NCBI GenBank assembly: GCA_003254925.1
Contig: QANZ01029362.1
Coordinates: 55,504 to 119,503 of the forward strand
Direction: 5' to 3'
DNA: 64,000 nucleotides
From: Chamaecrista fasciculata
Lineage: Eukaryota > Streptophyta > Magnoliopsida > Fabales > Fabaceae
Translations under genes and position numbers: made by a program
Shown: positions 47,439 through 59,118 of the stretch, piece after piece
Numbering within the stretch: position 1 is the stretch's first letter
How the letters are laid out: each line of letters starts with the position of its first letter
The notes under the pieces: model-generated
Told to the model about the DNA's origin: nothing
The model's database searches: none
The model's input: the letters and a program-made list of their open reading frames with translations, nothing else

Positions 47439-49824
47439 TCAATTGGAAGCCTTCTTCACTTTGGTCTTGAAGAGTAAAATATACAAATTCTCCATTGAAA
47501 AATAAAGGAAGCAACCTGTGGAATGTGTCACAAAAGAGCCAAAACTTGAGCCTACAATGCAATGCCAGACCGGACCATACGCTTTGTCAAACTCCTGCAC
47601 ATGAATTTTAATTATTTAATATATATATTTATATATATAATTTACAAATCTTTGCTGAATGCTGACCAGACCACAGATAATTAAATTACTTAATTAAACT
47701 AATCATGTTTCTGTTGTGCACATGGGAGCAGTACTCTACTCTATAATGTTATGTGAGATTAAATATCATGCACCTTTTTCTCTAAGATTATATTGCATCA
47801 TTAGTATTAAGCTAATTAATTAAAACATTAGGACCCTGAGGCCTCTAAAATATATATTATTTTTTAATTAATAACACATGGGGGTGTTGGGGAATTTCTG
47901 TAATTAAGGATTTGATTTTGACAAAGGATATATGGACGGTGAGGATTGAATATGTTATTAGGTGAAAGTGATTTGTCATAGATCTGTGAGGCTAAGTGCA
48001 TTGGACCAGTCTTGAATATGTTTCTGACCAATTATTAAACAAAGAAAGAATTAAAGAAGGAGAGAGAAAGAAAGAAAGAAGATGGGAATTCTTCTTCATA
48101 TAGTTGGCCTAGCTACTTGTTCTTTCAATTCTTTCTATTCTTTTCTGTGGGGTTCAATGAACAAACTCAATCATCCAAGAAGCATAATTCCAAAAAGGAA
48201 AACCAGGAAAATAATTGCATCGACGATTGTATCATCAGTATCATCATATTCTTTTTCTGGCTTTTGCATCTCAATTTCCTGCCATTCTAGCTTGCTATAT
48301 ATATATATATAAAATGCATAATAATTAATTATTAAACTTTTTCATCTAGACTGGATCTATAATAATCAATAGATCATGTCAATTATTTTAATAAAAACAT
48401 ATAAAAAATGTTAGAGTTGAATTCTTCTAAAAGAATGTCATATATATATTTATGACTTATATAATATACAAATAATGTTAAAAATATATATTTAAGGTCA
48501 AAGTGCAAATTTGGTCCCATATCTTTTGCTGAGTTTTCAATTTGGTCATGTATCTTTTTTTGTTGCACTTTTGGTCCCATATCTTTGCACAAGGTCCCAA
48601 TTTGGTCCCATATCTTTTGGTCATGCAAGTTGCAGAATTAGTCTTATATCTTTGCAAAAGGATCAACCATCAGTTGATCCTTGTGCATAGCTATGAGATC
48701 ACTTCTGCACCTGATTCAAAGATATAGAAACAATTGTGCAATTGACCTAAAGATAGGAGACCGAACCTATAACAGAAAGATATGGGACCAAATTGGGAAC
48801 TGACCCAAAAATATGAGATCAAAAGTACAATAAAAAAATATATGAAACCAAATTGGGAACTCAACAAAAGATATAGGACCAAATTTGCACTTTGACCTAT
48901 ATTTAATTAATCAAAATAGTTATTTTTTGAAATAAAAATATAGTTTTTAACAAAAACTTTCAATATTATACTTTTTCCGAAATGAACAATTTACTTCGCA
49001 AAATTACTTTCCCCATCCAAACAAACCATGATTCAATGTATAATAAATTAAAACAGAGACTTTGACAGTTTCAAATTGAATGAATCACACAGAGAAAGGT
49101 ACTGAAGAATTAAAATTGTGAAGCTAGCTAGCATTAATTGCATTCGTACCTTCTTTATGTTATGAGCAATGTGTTTAGAACTGAACTCCTCCAAGCTATC
49201 ATAAGTCCTTCTTGCACATCGAAAGGCATGTACTTGCATGAAGCTTGGCATATCTGACACAAGAACTTTTACCTGAAGATATGCAATCACAGAAGCCAAT
49301 GTCTCAATTTGTGACACAGATTTTCTTCCCTCTACTATATAATCCCCTTTTCTTGCTGCATTTGATTCGATGTGGGACACTGATTTCCTTCCTTCAACTA
49401 TTACTCTTCCTTCTCCTAATTCTTCTGATTCTGTTGCTACTGCAGAAATTGATTTTCTTGCAGCCTCCACCACATTATTATTATTATATCCTACAGATTC
49501 TACGCAAGAAGTTGACTTTCTTGCTTCAACTATTACCACGTCTTTCTGATCTGATGATTCTGATGAGCCTCTTCTCTGGGTGCCATCACCATTATTGTTG
49601 TTGATTCCCAAGCTTCGAGCTTTTGATATTCTAGTTAGCCAATTTCGTGATATTGAATAATTGGACTTCTTCTTCTTCTTCTTCTCCTCCTCCATTTCCA
49701 CTACTACTATAGGAGAAGAAGAATATTTAGGCTCTTCTAATGATGATGGATGATCCTCCTTCTTCTTTTGATTATTACCTTTGTATATGTGTAAGAACCC
49801 TGATCTCTTCTGCTGGTTAGACAT
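47439..49824 (-). CDS. Dynein light chain (LC8/DLC1 type) with long N-terminal RKS-repeat domain, 276 aa
   Basis: Two exons, 49824-49150 and 47594-47439, join in phase 0 (donor GTACGA, acceptor GTGCAG). Residues from about 180 on form a complete LC8 domain: [33 protein letters not shown], then in exon 2 [20 protein letters not shown] and [20 protein letters not shown]. The first 180 residues are plant-type: a basic, low-complexity start (KKKKKK near 48-53), [13 protein letters not shown], and four related units, [29 protein letters not shown] and [12 protein letters not shown]. Flowering plants lack dynein motors, so such proteins are thought to act as dimerising hubs. The RKSxS units look like basophilic kinase sites; that is inference. 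The 1.56-kb intron holds a MITE. Confidence 0.92.
48496..48897. mobile_element. Mutator-type MITE with exact 9-bp target duplication, in the DLC intron
   Basis: The 402-bp element begins GGTCAAAGTGCAAATTTGGT and ends with the inverse ACCAAATTTGCACTTTGACC. TATATTTAA flanks it exactly at 48487-48495 and 48898-48906. Arms continue as alternating inverted phrases (TTGGTCCCATATCTTTT / inverse), so the transcript of this intron can fold. A 9-bp duplication is the hallmark of Mutator-like transposition. No coding sequence. Confidence 0.9.
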
Positions 49825-50307
49825 GATATATCGAATATGATAGCTCTGAATTGAATGAATTAAGGATGAGAAGACATTAATCAGCTAGCAAAGGATCAGC
49901 TCAATTAGCTAGAGGCAAGGCATTATATAAAAGAGTGATGATATATGGACGAATTGAATGAATATAATAATAAATTAAATGTGCATATATATGTTGAAAA
50001 GGCTAGTGTTTGGAATCACGAGTGCAAAGGAAGACCCCATTAGAATAATGTTTAATGAGGAAGAAGGTGACATATTTATAAAGGCAAACCCATGTGTTCT
50101 TGCCTCTGATTGCTCTCATCATCAACATCATATATACAACAAATGGTAATGCTCTCAACACTACTTTCCAATAAAATATATATTATTTGATATATATATT
50201 CATTTGAAAATAAAAAACACAGTAGCTAGTTAATGATATAAAAATTTAATCATTCAATAAAATTAATATTATTAATAATGAAGTAGCTCTCTAATATAAA
50301 TTTACCT
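49825..50307. other. Upstream region of the DLC gene
   Basis: Presumed promoter and 5' leader; AT-rich, nothing else recognised. Confidence 0.5.
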
Positions 50308-50820
50308 GGTTGGGTCATTTTGGTCCTAAATGTATGTCTTAATATTCATTTTGGTCATTTATATTTCAAAATGTTCAAATTGTCCAAATTATTGTCAAAA
50401 TGTTTATTTTGGTCCCAAACTATTGAATTTGATCATATTTCTTTCGTCTTTTATTTCAAATTCAAAAGACTTGTTAAGAGTAATTCGTAGCTTTCAATTT
50501 GTCAAATTCGAACTTGAAACAAGAGATATAATCAATTTTACTTATTTGATCATAAAACAAGCGGTCTACTTTCAGGACTGATTTGACTTCATTTGCTGAC
50601 GGCCCCAATTGGATAGAGAAAATACTCTTTGAGAAAATTATGTAACTCTAAACTCGTCAAATTCGAATTTGAAATGAGAAAAATATGACCACCATATTCA
50701 ATAGTTTGGGACCAAAATAAAATATTTTGCCAATATTTAGGAACAATTTGAATGTTTTGAAACGTAAAAGACCAAAATGAACATTAAGGCATACCTTTAA
50801 TACCAAAATACCCTTTGACT
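50308..50820. mobile_element. Mutator-type MITE, same family as 41945-42463
   Basis: Begins GGTTGGGTCATTTTGGTCCT and ends AATACCAAAATACCCTTTGAC in inverse. Internal phrases ATTTCAAAATGTTCAAATTG, TTGGTCCCAAACTATTGAAT, their inverses and CCCCAATTGGATAGAGAAAA match the first copy. The ends are more eroded and no clean target duplication remains, so it is older. Confidence 0.72.
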
Positions 50821-50921
50821 TTTTTACTGCATTAAATTTTGCTCTAATCTCATCTCTTTATTGATTTAAATCGTACGTCAAAATAATATCACCAAATTCC
50901 GATCTCATAATATATACTTGG

Positions 50922-51580
50922 CAAAAAGACCTATTGGTGTCCTAATGTTTGAGGTCAGTTTTAGTTATGCTCCTAACGTTTGTTTTGTGGCAGTTATGCC
51001 CCTAATGTTTCACATTGTTGTCAATTATACCCTAACCTCAATTTTTTTTGGGCCAAAGTTCTATTTTATCCGTCAAGTTTGATCAAAGTTTCGTTTTGGT
51101 CCCTCAAGTCTCCAGCGAACTTTCCGGCAAGATATATGGTGACTCATAATCTAAGGTTTTTTGACCTCCTGAGTTCAATGACGGCCTCTATTTTGCGAAA
51201 AAATGATTGGCAAGCCGCTGAAAATTACATAGTCGCCGAAAAATTTACACAATCACCGAAAATCATATTTTTTGTCATTTTTCCGCAAAATGCAGGCCGC
51301 CAATGAACTCAGGAGGTCAAAAAACCATGAATTAGGAGTTTTTGTAGTTGTCGGGGCCGCCGTGTATCTCGCCGGAAACTTGAGAGTTCAAAACGAAACT
51401 TTAAGCAAACTTGAGGGATTAAAATAGGACTTTGGCCCAAAAAAAATTGAAGTTAGGGTATAATTGACAATAATGTGAAACGTTGGAGGCATAACTGACA
51501 CAAAATAAACATTGGAGACATAACTGAAACTGACCCCAAATGTTAAAGACCCCAAACGTTAAAGACACCAACAGATCTTT
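50922..51580. mobile_element. Large fold-back element (about 660 bp palindrome)
   Basis: Left arm from AAAGACCTATTGGTGTCCTAA through GTCAATTATACCCTAACCTC and GGGCCAAAGTTCTATTTTAT is matched in inverse by the right arm ending GACACCAACAGATCTTT. Arms exceed 250 bp. A second inverted pair near the centre (TTTTTTGACCTCCTGAGTTCA at 51157 and its inverse at 51304) means almost the whole element pairs with itself. The GGCCAAAGT phrase of the arms is the end of the family at 40049 and 63731, so one element may have inserted into another. No coding sequence. Confidence 0.8.
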
Positions 51581-53759
51581 ACTTACAAGTTCTTCTACTT
51601 TGATAGACCTGTACGTTGGCCGTTCTGAACTTCATTAGTTAGTAACTCGGTTGAATTAAATTGAAGGTTGAAATTAAGTAAGTAATTAATAATGGTGTGG
51701 GACTAATGATTAGGTCTATGGGGCATATTGGTCTCCCTAGGACCTGCCTCAACACAAGCAACATACAGAGACCCCTACCTTGGCCACCGCTTATTTTGTT
51801 GGGTACCCTAATCCCTAATAAAAAGGTCACTGTCCCCTTTAATTTTTTATACACATATACACATCAAGTTTTCAAATCCCCTTTTTCTTTAATCAATCAA
51901 TTAATAACGCAAGGCATGATATATATATAAACGACGATAATGACCACGAATTATTAACGAGTGTGTCAGAAACTAAAAGCATATGCACGCATGTAATGTA
52001 GATGTGCATTTATAAGTAGACATTTTGGCTTTGTGGTAGTGGTTGAGTAATTATTTTTGGCAATTTATAAGTGGCATGCATATATAAGAGTAAGCTAGTT
52101 TTGTAATAGGATGGATGTTTATGTGGACATTTTGGCTTTTCATTCCTAGCTCTCAATATATATATATCCCATCCTCATGGTTGTGGTAGCTCCACCCATT
52201 CCTGTCAATTTAAATGATGAATTATGTGTGTACAGATATTATACAGCTACGCTAAGCTCACAATATATATAACATATACATATACTTACAGGATCAGGAT
52301 AACACCCCAAACTGTGTGACTGACAAGTTTCTTCTCAAACGATTATTAACTATATATATATATCCTCTCTGGAGAAACGGAATTAATAAAAAAGAATTAA
52401 GGGGAAAAACTGTTTGTTATTAGAGGCAAACAAAATTAGAGGTCCCTCCCTAACAACAATATAGTGCGGTGGTTGACGAGCTACATCCTAAATAAGGAAA
52501 TCATGTTTAATTTTTAGAGTCGACATTATTGCGAGGACTCTAATTATTTTACTACTGAGGCCCGAAATAGAATTAATCTTTACTTAAACGGTTACAAAAT
52601 AAGCAGAAAATACCCATGGCTTAAATTGGAAAAAAAAAAAATAGAGGTCCTGGTATATATGGCACAATATATATAATAGAAAAAATCATCATCTTCTTGG
52701 TCTTCGCAATGTATTTCTGATATAAATTACAATTTGGTCATTTTTTGAAGATGATTCCCTATAACTAGTCAAAAGTTTGACCTCGGGCAACAATAGGAAT
52801 GCATATCAATCCATCGGACCGATCAACCCGATCAAGTTTGATCTTCTTTTTTTTCAAAATTGGGACGAGTTTTTTTTTTTTTTTTTNNNNNNNNNNNNTT
52901 TTTTTTTTTTTTTTAAAAATAACTTTCAAGGGATCTTTATACATATTTATTTTTTTATAAGATTTTAGTCCCATATGTATTCATTTTTTTCAATTTGATC
53001 CCTCAAAATCTGTTTTGTTATATTTATGTTAATCCATTTATCTAATTAATTGTAACTAAATCAATTATGTAACATAAATCTTAATTGAAAATAACATACA
53101 TGTGTAGACTCTAGCTAGGCGATCCCCTGCCACATCATCACCATGCATGTGCTTCTAATTAAAAGGTCTTCCATAACTAATTCCTAAAAATTAAGGCCAC
53201 TACCCTACCTCTTTCTAGGGATAATCCCTATTCTATATATACAACATCACTTTACATATACATATATGACCATCTCTAGCTAGCTAGATACATAAAAATC
53301 TCTCTAAAATTCAATAAAATTTAGGGATTGGTGCATGCTTCATAGAGACCCTCTTCTTCGATCCCTTATGTGAATAATCATCTCTAGGAAAATTTCTTGT
53401 AAATTCTTATGAGATATTTACATCAGGTACACACACAGACATATATATATATATATATATCTTATATTCTATGGCTCCACCCCTTTCTGGTCGTCCATGT
53501 TTAAAACTATAGTCTATGAAATTAAAAATAAGAGAAAATTTACTATTTGGTCTCTCTTTCTTTACTAAGTTAACAATTTAGTCCCTTATTTATTTTACAT
53601 ACATATTTGCGTGCCCTAATCTGTCATCTTAAATTTACCATCAACGTAACCACACGCACTTAATTTTTATAAAATTCTATAGATAAGTTTCATATGATTG
53701 ACGAACCCGGAATCAAATCCTACTATAATTTCAGAGGGGTAATAAGGTTGACCTTATAT
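51581..53759. other. Intergenic; includes 12-N gap in a poly-T tract
   Basis: No gene. A 12-base gap at 52887-52898 lies in the middle of a long poly-T run, so the true run length is unknown. Degenerate MITE phrases (TTTAGTCCCATATG, TTTGATCCCTCAAAA) occur near 52965-53010. TA runs lie near 52352 and 53441-53460. Confidence 0.6.
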
Positions 53760-53806
53760 ATTTCTTAAAATACTTTTTTTTGGGCCCAAATTTCTTAAAA
53801 TACTTT
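53760..53806 (-). repeat. Micro-insertion with 17-bp target duplication
   Basis: ATTTCTTAAAATACTTT at 53760-53776 recurs exactly at 53790-53806. The 13-bp insert is TTTTTGGGCCCAA. Confidence 0.82.
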
Positions 53807-55438
53807 ACGTAGAGAAATTTGAGAAATATTTAATGTAGGTGGTGCTCCTTAAATTCGGCTTACCCTCCTCTTCCTTTTATATTTCTTTTTTAAAAGAATT
53901 TTAAGGGGATAAGTCTATGCCATGTTGGCACGTGTCTTCATTACAAACAATGAAATCAACCAGTGATTTATTTAGGAAATCCTCATAGATCGACGACGAC
54001 GGCTGTGATCGATTTAATTAATTAGATGATAATAATTAGACTAATTAATAGAACAGGTTGCAATTATTTGCACTTAGTTATGAATAAATTATGTATGACA
54101 GAGTAATTAAGGTGATTAAATCATTTCCAGCTAAATAATAGTGTACCATAACATGAAACAAATAATTAAGAGTATGAAAAGGTTGATGAAGGGCATGCAT
54201 TGCACTTTACAATAGCTTAACAGTAAAGAGAGTACATAGCAATCTATTTCAGAGACAGAAAGTACCTTGTGATAGTAATGCATACAGTAAGTAAATAAAT
54301 AAAATAAAAACTGTTTAATTACACTACTATACTGGTCCCGCTCATTTATTATCATTTATCAATAATCTACGGCTACGATATGATTTCTCTTCAGTGAGAT
54401 CAATATCAATATATCATCCACACCATACAATACATATGTGATATATATGATTGCTGAGAACAAAATTAACTGATGAAAGCATAAAAACATGTATAAGGAT
54501 AATACAACTTCTTTTGTTTTCAACATGAATGTGACAAATTATGATGGACGACATGTTTGGTAGAGGAGATGTTGACGTACGCATGGTTGATTTTGGATTT
54601 TAATTGTTGTTTAATTTGTTAAATGGTTATGTTAATAAGTCTTGTAAGTGTCTATTTGCTAATCTTGTTTGATTTGTACTTGGGAAGGCTATATATTATT
54701 ATGATTTGGATAGTAGAAATTAGGATTAGACTTGCACAAAAACAAGTTTTTGGCAATTTTTTTTATCAAGTTTATTATTTAAATCGAAAAAGAAAGATTA
54801 AATTCCTTTTATCTTTGTTATCAATTATCAATTATAAATTAATCCTCACTCCTCACTAATAAATATATGATTTATCAATTTGATTTTTTTGTCACGTACA
54901 TAATATTTTTTTTGGGTAAATTACATATATCTTATTTGTAACGGATTAAAGGTTAATATATATTGACCAAAAATCTAAAATGAGATTTTTTTTTTCAAAA
55001 CAGTCATAAAATTTTCCTTTTCAATTCAATACTTCATAATGTTATCTCTAAAAAATATTAACTCATTTGTATGATTTCTAACTAAATTAATAATGTGATA
55101 GTTTTAAGTTAATAACAAGAGATGATACAATTCACAAACCTGTTCTACTACGAAGAAAGAAAAAAGCATTATATTTGACAATTAACATATCATACCATCA
55201 ACTATTGAATAATATTTTGCCATTAACTAATTAACGATGCTACATTATTAATTAACATGTTAATTAGATGGAACAAGCATTAACAATAAAATAAATTATA
55301 AGAGATCAAATTAGTAATTAAAAAAATGGAAAAAATTGGATAAAATTCCTTATAAGTTTGCTATAAGGTTCTTCAATCAATATTATACAAGTGACAAAAA
55401 TGTTATGCATGACCAATCATAATAGATAAAGAGCTTTA
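53807..55438. other. Intergenic, AT-rich
   Basis: No gene or clear element. Confidence 0.5.
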
Positions 55439-55555
55439 GATTCTCTGCAATACTGCAGAAGACCAATTTTTTTGTGCCATGTGTACAACTTGTACACATG
55501 ACACAATATCATTGGCCTTCTGCAAATACTCTATTGATGCAGAGGATCCTCTCCC
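55439..55555. mobile_element. Small near-perfect palindromic MITE
   Basis: The core TGTGCCATGTGTACA, ACT, TGTACACATGACACA is almost self-complementary. The ends GATTCTCTGCAA..TACTGCAGAAGACCAAT and ATTGGCCTTCTGCAAATA..GATGCAGAGGATC are inverted matches. About 115 bp in all, so it would fold into one hairpin. Confidence 0.7.
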
Positions 55556-57255
55556 ATTGAGAATATTAAACACAATTTTATGTATGACTAATCATTTAAG
55601 AGAAAAAAATATAATTTCAACTTGTAATTAGAAAAACCTTATAACAAACATAAAATGAAGAAACTTTATATAAATTTTTTCTTGAAAAAAGCCTCAAGAT
55701 ATACCAACTTTTAAAAGGAAAACAAATATATATGTGAAAATTTATATAAGAGATGATTAAAGCACTTCCACTAATTAATTGAGTGAGTAAACTTAGCATC
55801 CGTGAATCATGATGAAGGGGCCTCCCATATATGCCAACGCAGGTAGTCAAGATCAATAATGGAAACATGGATTTAATAGTGTCAATTTTTATTTTTTTTC
55901 CTCTTTGGTCACAACAATAATGCCGATTTTTAAAGGGAAAAAATAAAAGAAAAATATAATAAGAGAGAAACTCAACTCGCCATGAAATTTGATTGAATGA
56001 CCATGGGGGCTGCATGAAAAGAAAAATTGGACAACATTATAGTCTTGTAGATTCAACTAAAGTTTTATTATGAAAAGAAAACAAGTGTTTTTATGTTTTT
56101 AATTAAGAAAATGATAAGTATATCTAGCATTGACATGTTGGAGATTCTTTATGCTTCTTTAACTTTTTTTTCTCTACACATCCAAACCGATTTATTTCAC
56201 ACAAATATATCTAGCCTTTTGGCATCTCTGGGCTACAACGAGAGGATTTGCATATATTAAAACAAATTATAAGGTTATTTAACTTTATATTCTATTTTCA
56301 TTTTTTCACTATGACTTATAAGGCTATTATTTTATATAATAATTTAGTTTTTTTTTTCAATATTTATATTTCTGTTTATACGTATTATTTAGTACCTGTT
56401 TGGGATACCATTTTATCCCATTTCATTTAAGGCATGTTTGGAAAGGGAGTGAATCGGCTAAAATGTGGATCCATTAAAGTATATGAATTATGGAATCTTG
56501 ACCGTCCATTAAAAAGTACAAAGAAACACACTAAAACAAATCATAATTTTTTTTTGGCCAGACTAAAACAAATTATAATTAATTAGTGAGGAAACGTAGC
56601 AGTTTTATAGAATTATTGGGCTTCTTGTACATATTGTTAAAATGGGCTTGGTTGATAGGACCGATTGGTCATTATGCACCACTTGATTCATTACTGGCGC
56701 AAAATAGTGAATATACTACCATCTTATACTAACCAGTTTTGTCCTTTTTTTTTTTTTTAAAGAAAAAGTTTAAGTGAGTAGGGTGTCATTTAGGTTTTTT
56801 AGGCACTCTTTCGTTCGTCGTGATTGCTTTGATAGCTCTATTCCACCTCTCTTCTCCAATGCTCGATCAAACTTGCGTTCCCTAAGCGCTATGGTTGACC
56901 CAACCCAGTCCTCTAGTACTAGGTTGGCTCATCGGGAACTCATCAAGATTAGGGCATGCCTTCAGACCCTACGAGCGTTTGGTTATAGTTTTGTCCTCTT
57001 TTTCTGTTGTTGTATATGTCTATTTGTCTTATTATATATATTAGAAAATATATAATCCAATTTAAGTGGGGAGCAAAATTAAAGATCGCTCAACATAATA
57101 GTTTGAAATATGAATTATTAACCTTGAGATTCAAGTGAAGAGTGCGAATCTTAAATAATTTTTTATTACTTTTAAAAATTAATAGAAATTAGGTAATTGA
57201 TACCCTTATGAGGTCACTTTTAAAAATTACTTTCAATTTTACCCTAAAAATTGTT
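55556..57255. other. Intergenic; low-confidence open frames only
   Basis: Minus-strand frame 55617-56015 (132 codons, MQPPWSFNQISWRVEF...) is long for AT-rich DNA but hydrophobic and unfamiliar. A relatively GC-rich plus-strand patch at 56774-57000 could be a gene or LTR fragment. Neither is annotated as a gene. Confidence 0.4.
56530..56580 (-). repeat. Micro-insertion with 19-bp target duplication
   Basis: ACTAAAACAAATCATAATT at 56530-56548 recurs at 56562-56580 with one substitution. The 13-bp insert is TTTTTTTGGCCAG, that is CTGGCC plus oligo-A on the minus strand. Confidence 0.8.
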
Positions 57256-58494
57256 GGGTAAATTACAGAAAAGATATATGTGGTATGACCAAATCTCGCA
57301 TTGCCGCTGTGTGATTTTTCGGATTTTACTTTGGGTATCTGAACTTATCGTTGTTAAGCAATTAGGGGACCTATCATTTTGTTCCGTCAATTTTAATAGA
57401 AAATACTGATGTGGTGCTCACGTGACTTAGTAAAAAAATCAAATTTTGGTCCACAAACTATCAAATAAGTTTCACCTTGGTCCTAAAACTATTTTTTGTT
57501 TTATTTTGATCCTTAAACTTGCACGTTTGTTTTGTTTTTTGTCCCAAAAATGTAATTTCATACGATTTATGTCGTTATTTTTCTTTAAATATAGGAATGA
57601 TCATGGACTGGTCCAGTCTGAGCCAGGCTAAATTGGGCCACTTTATTTAAAAAAAATATATTTTTATTTAACACATTTATTTATTTTTTTAACTTGTATA
57701 CATTGATAAAAAAATTATTATGTATGAGTTTAATGATGTTTATATTAATAAAAGTATTAATTTGATTTATTTGTTAAAAAAATATGAGTTTAAGGATCCA
57801 TATGTATTTTTTAATATACAATTAATAAAAATAATAATACATATGTACTTTCTACAATAAAAATAATAAAATATAAATATATATAATAAAAATTTTTTTA
57901 AAAAATGACTATACCCTGAGTCGAGCCCAGTCTAGAAGTGCTAGACCCAGGACTTGGCGCAAAGTGCCACAGTTGGATCGTGTTTTGTTCACATTTACCC
58001 AAATACGTAATAATAAGTGAGTTGATAAAGAGAGGAAGAAAAATTTTTATTTTTAATCACAAATTGGAGATAAATTGGTGGTTGATTTTTATCTCTAATT
58101 TATGACTAAGAATAACGATGAAAATTCTGATAAAATCACATTACGGAGAACAAGACGAAACAAATGTGAAAGTCTGGGAACAAAAATGAAAGTTTTTATG
58201 ACCAAATTGAAACTTACCTCATAGTTTGAGGACCAAAAATGATATTTTAATCTTAGTGGAAATTGATGGGTAAGATGCAAGAGTAATCAACGACTAAGAT
58301 GTAATAAAAACCGACGGTTGAGATACATTTGAAACTATTGGATGAGATTGTGTCACATCATCATTTTTCATTAAAATTGATAGAACAAAACCTCAGCTTA
58401 ACGACGATAAGCACAGGTACCTAAAGTGAAACCCGAATAACCACACAGCAGAATATGATTTGGCCATACCATGAATACCTTTTCTATAATTTAC
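57256..58494. mobile_element. 1.24-kb non-autonomous element with inverted ends
   Basis: Left end GGGTAAATTACAGAAAAGAT is matched in inverse by the right end ATACCTTTTCTATAATTTACC, with the match continuing through GGTATGACCAAATC / GATTTGGCCATACC. Inside lie further inverted pairs (TTTGGTCCACAAACTAT and AGTTTGAGGACCAAA) and an AT-rich centre carrying GGTCCAGTCTGAGCC/GAGCCCAGTCTAG phrases, possibly a nested element. No transposase frame. Confidence 0.7.
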
Positions 58495-58553
58495 CTAAAG
58501 CTTTTTGGGTTAAATATACCTCAAATATTTTCTTTTTTGTGTGAATTGGATCC

Positions 58554-58609
58554 CCAATATTTTCTTTTGTGTCAATTGTCTCCAATATTTTCTTTTGTGT
58601 CAATTGTCT
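58554..58609. repeat. 28-bp tandem duplication
   Basis: CCAATATTTTCTTTTGTGTC and eight more bases are repeated directly (58554-58581, 58582-58609), with a diverged third copy just upstream at about 58521. It lies in a short sequence bounded by GGGTTAAATATACC and TAATTTTACCTAA, perhaps a small MITE. Confidence 0.75.
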
Positions 58610-58778
58610 CCCCATTGAGAGTACAATTGACCAAAAAGAATTTTGCGGATACAACTGAAACTGACTTCATGTTTTAGGGATACCAAAAGTAATTTTACCT
58701 AAAAATTATTTCAATTCACTTCAAAGGAAAAAGAAAAAAGAGAGAAAATTAAAGCACACAAGCGCCAAGCAATTAAAT

Positions 58779-58831
58779 AGGTTACTTCATTTTGTATTTT
58801 TGTAACCCCAAAAAAAAAGGTTACTTCATTT
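58779..58831 (+). repeat. Micro-insertion with 14-bp target duplication, plus orientation
   Basis: AGGTTACTTCATTT at 58779-58792 recurs at 58818-58831. The 25-bp insert is TGTATTTTTGTAACCCC followed by A8. It is the mirror orientation of the oligo-T inserts elsewhere in the window. Confidence 0.78.
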
Positions 58832-59118
58832 GTTTATTGATAACATTTTTGGCTACAGAGCCTACGGATTTGGGAGTTGGGAGGAAAGCTAAAGGCCTTA
58901 TAAAGCCAGCAATGCCTATATGAGAGAATAGGGAGAGGAAGGGATACATCAAATTTGAAGCTTATAAATGATAGAATTTTATGGCGTAGAAGAAAGGAGA
59001 AAGGCGCTTTCAAAAGCTTTGCTAGCTATACAGCTTGAAAAACGGCTAAATCTACTTGCTAAATATTAAAGTGAGGAGTACTAGTAGACGAGTAGGAGGA
59101 GGGAATCAACAATCAAGC

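Noticed and set aside
49245..49604. 119-codon plus-strand frame rich in Leu
   Set aside because: Antisense shadow of the serine/lysine-rich N-terminus of the dynein light chain gene.
55617..56015. 132-codon minus-strand frame, hydrophobic
   Set aside because: Unusually long for AT-rich DNA but with no family motifs, splice context or promoter; kept only as a remark.
56774..57055. 93-codon plus-strand frame in a GC-richer patch
   Set aside because: Composition suggests a gene or LTR fragment, but nothing identifiable; not annotated as a gene.
57256..58494. A 9-bp target duplication for this element
   Set aside because: Flanks on the two sides do not match at any reasonable boundary, so the Mutator assignment was not made.
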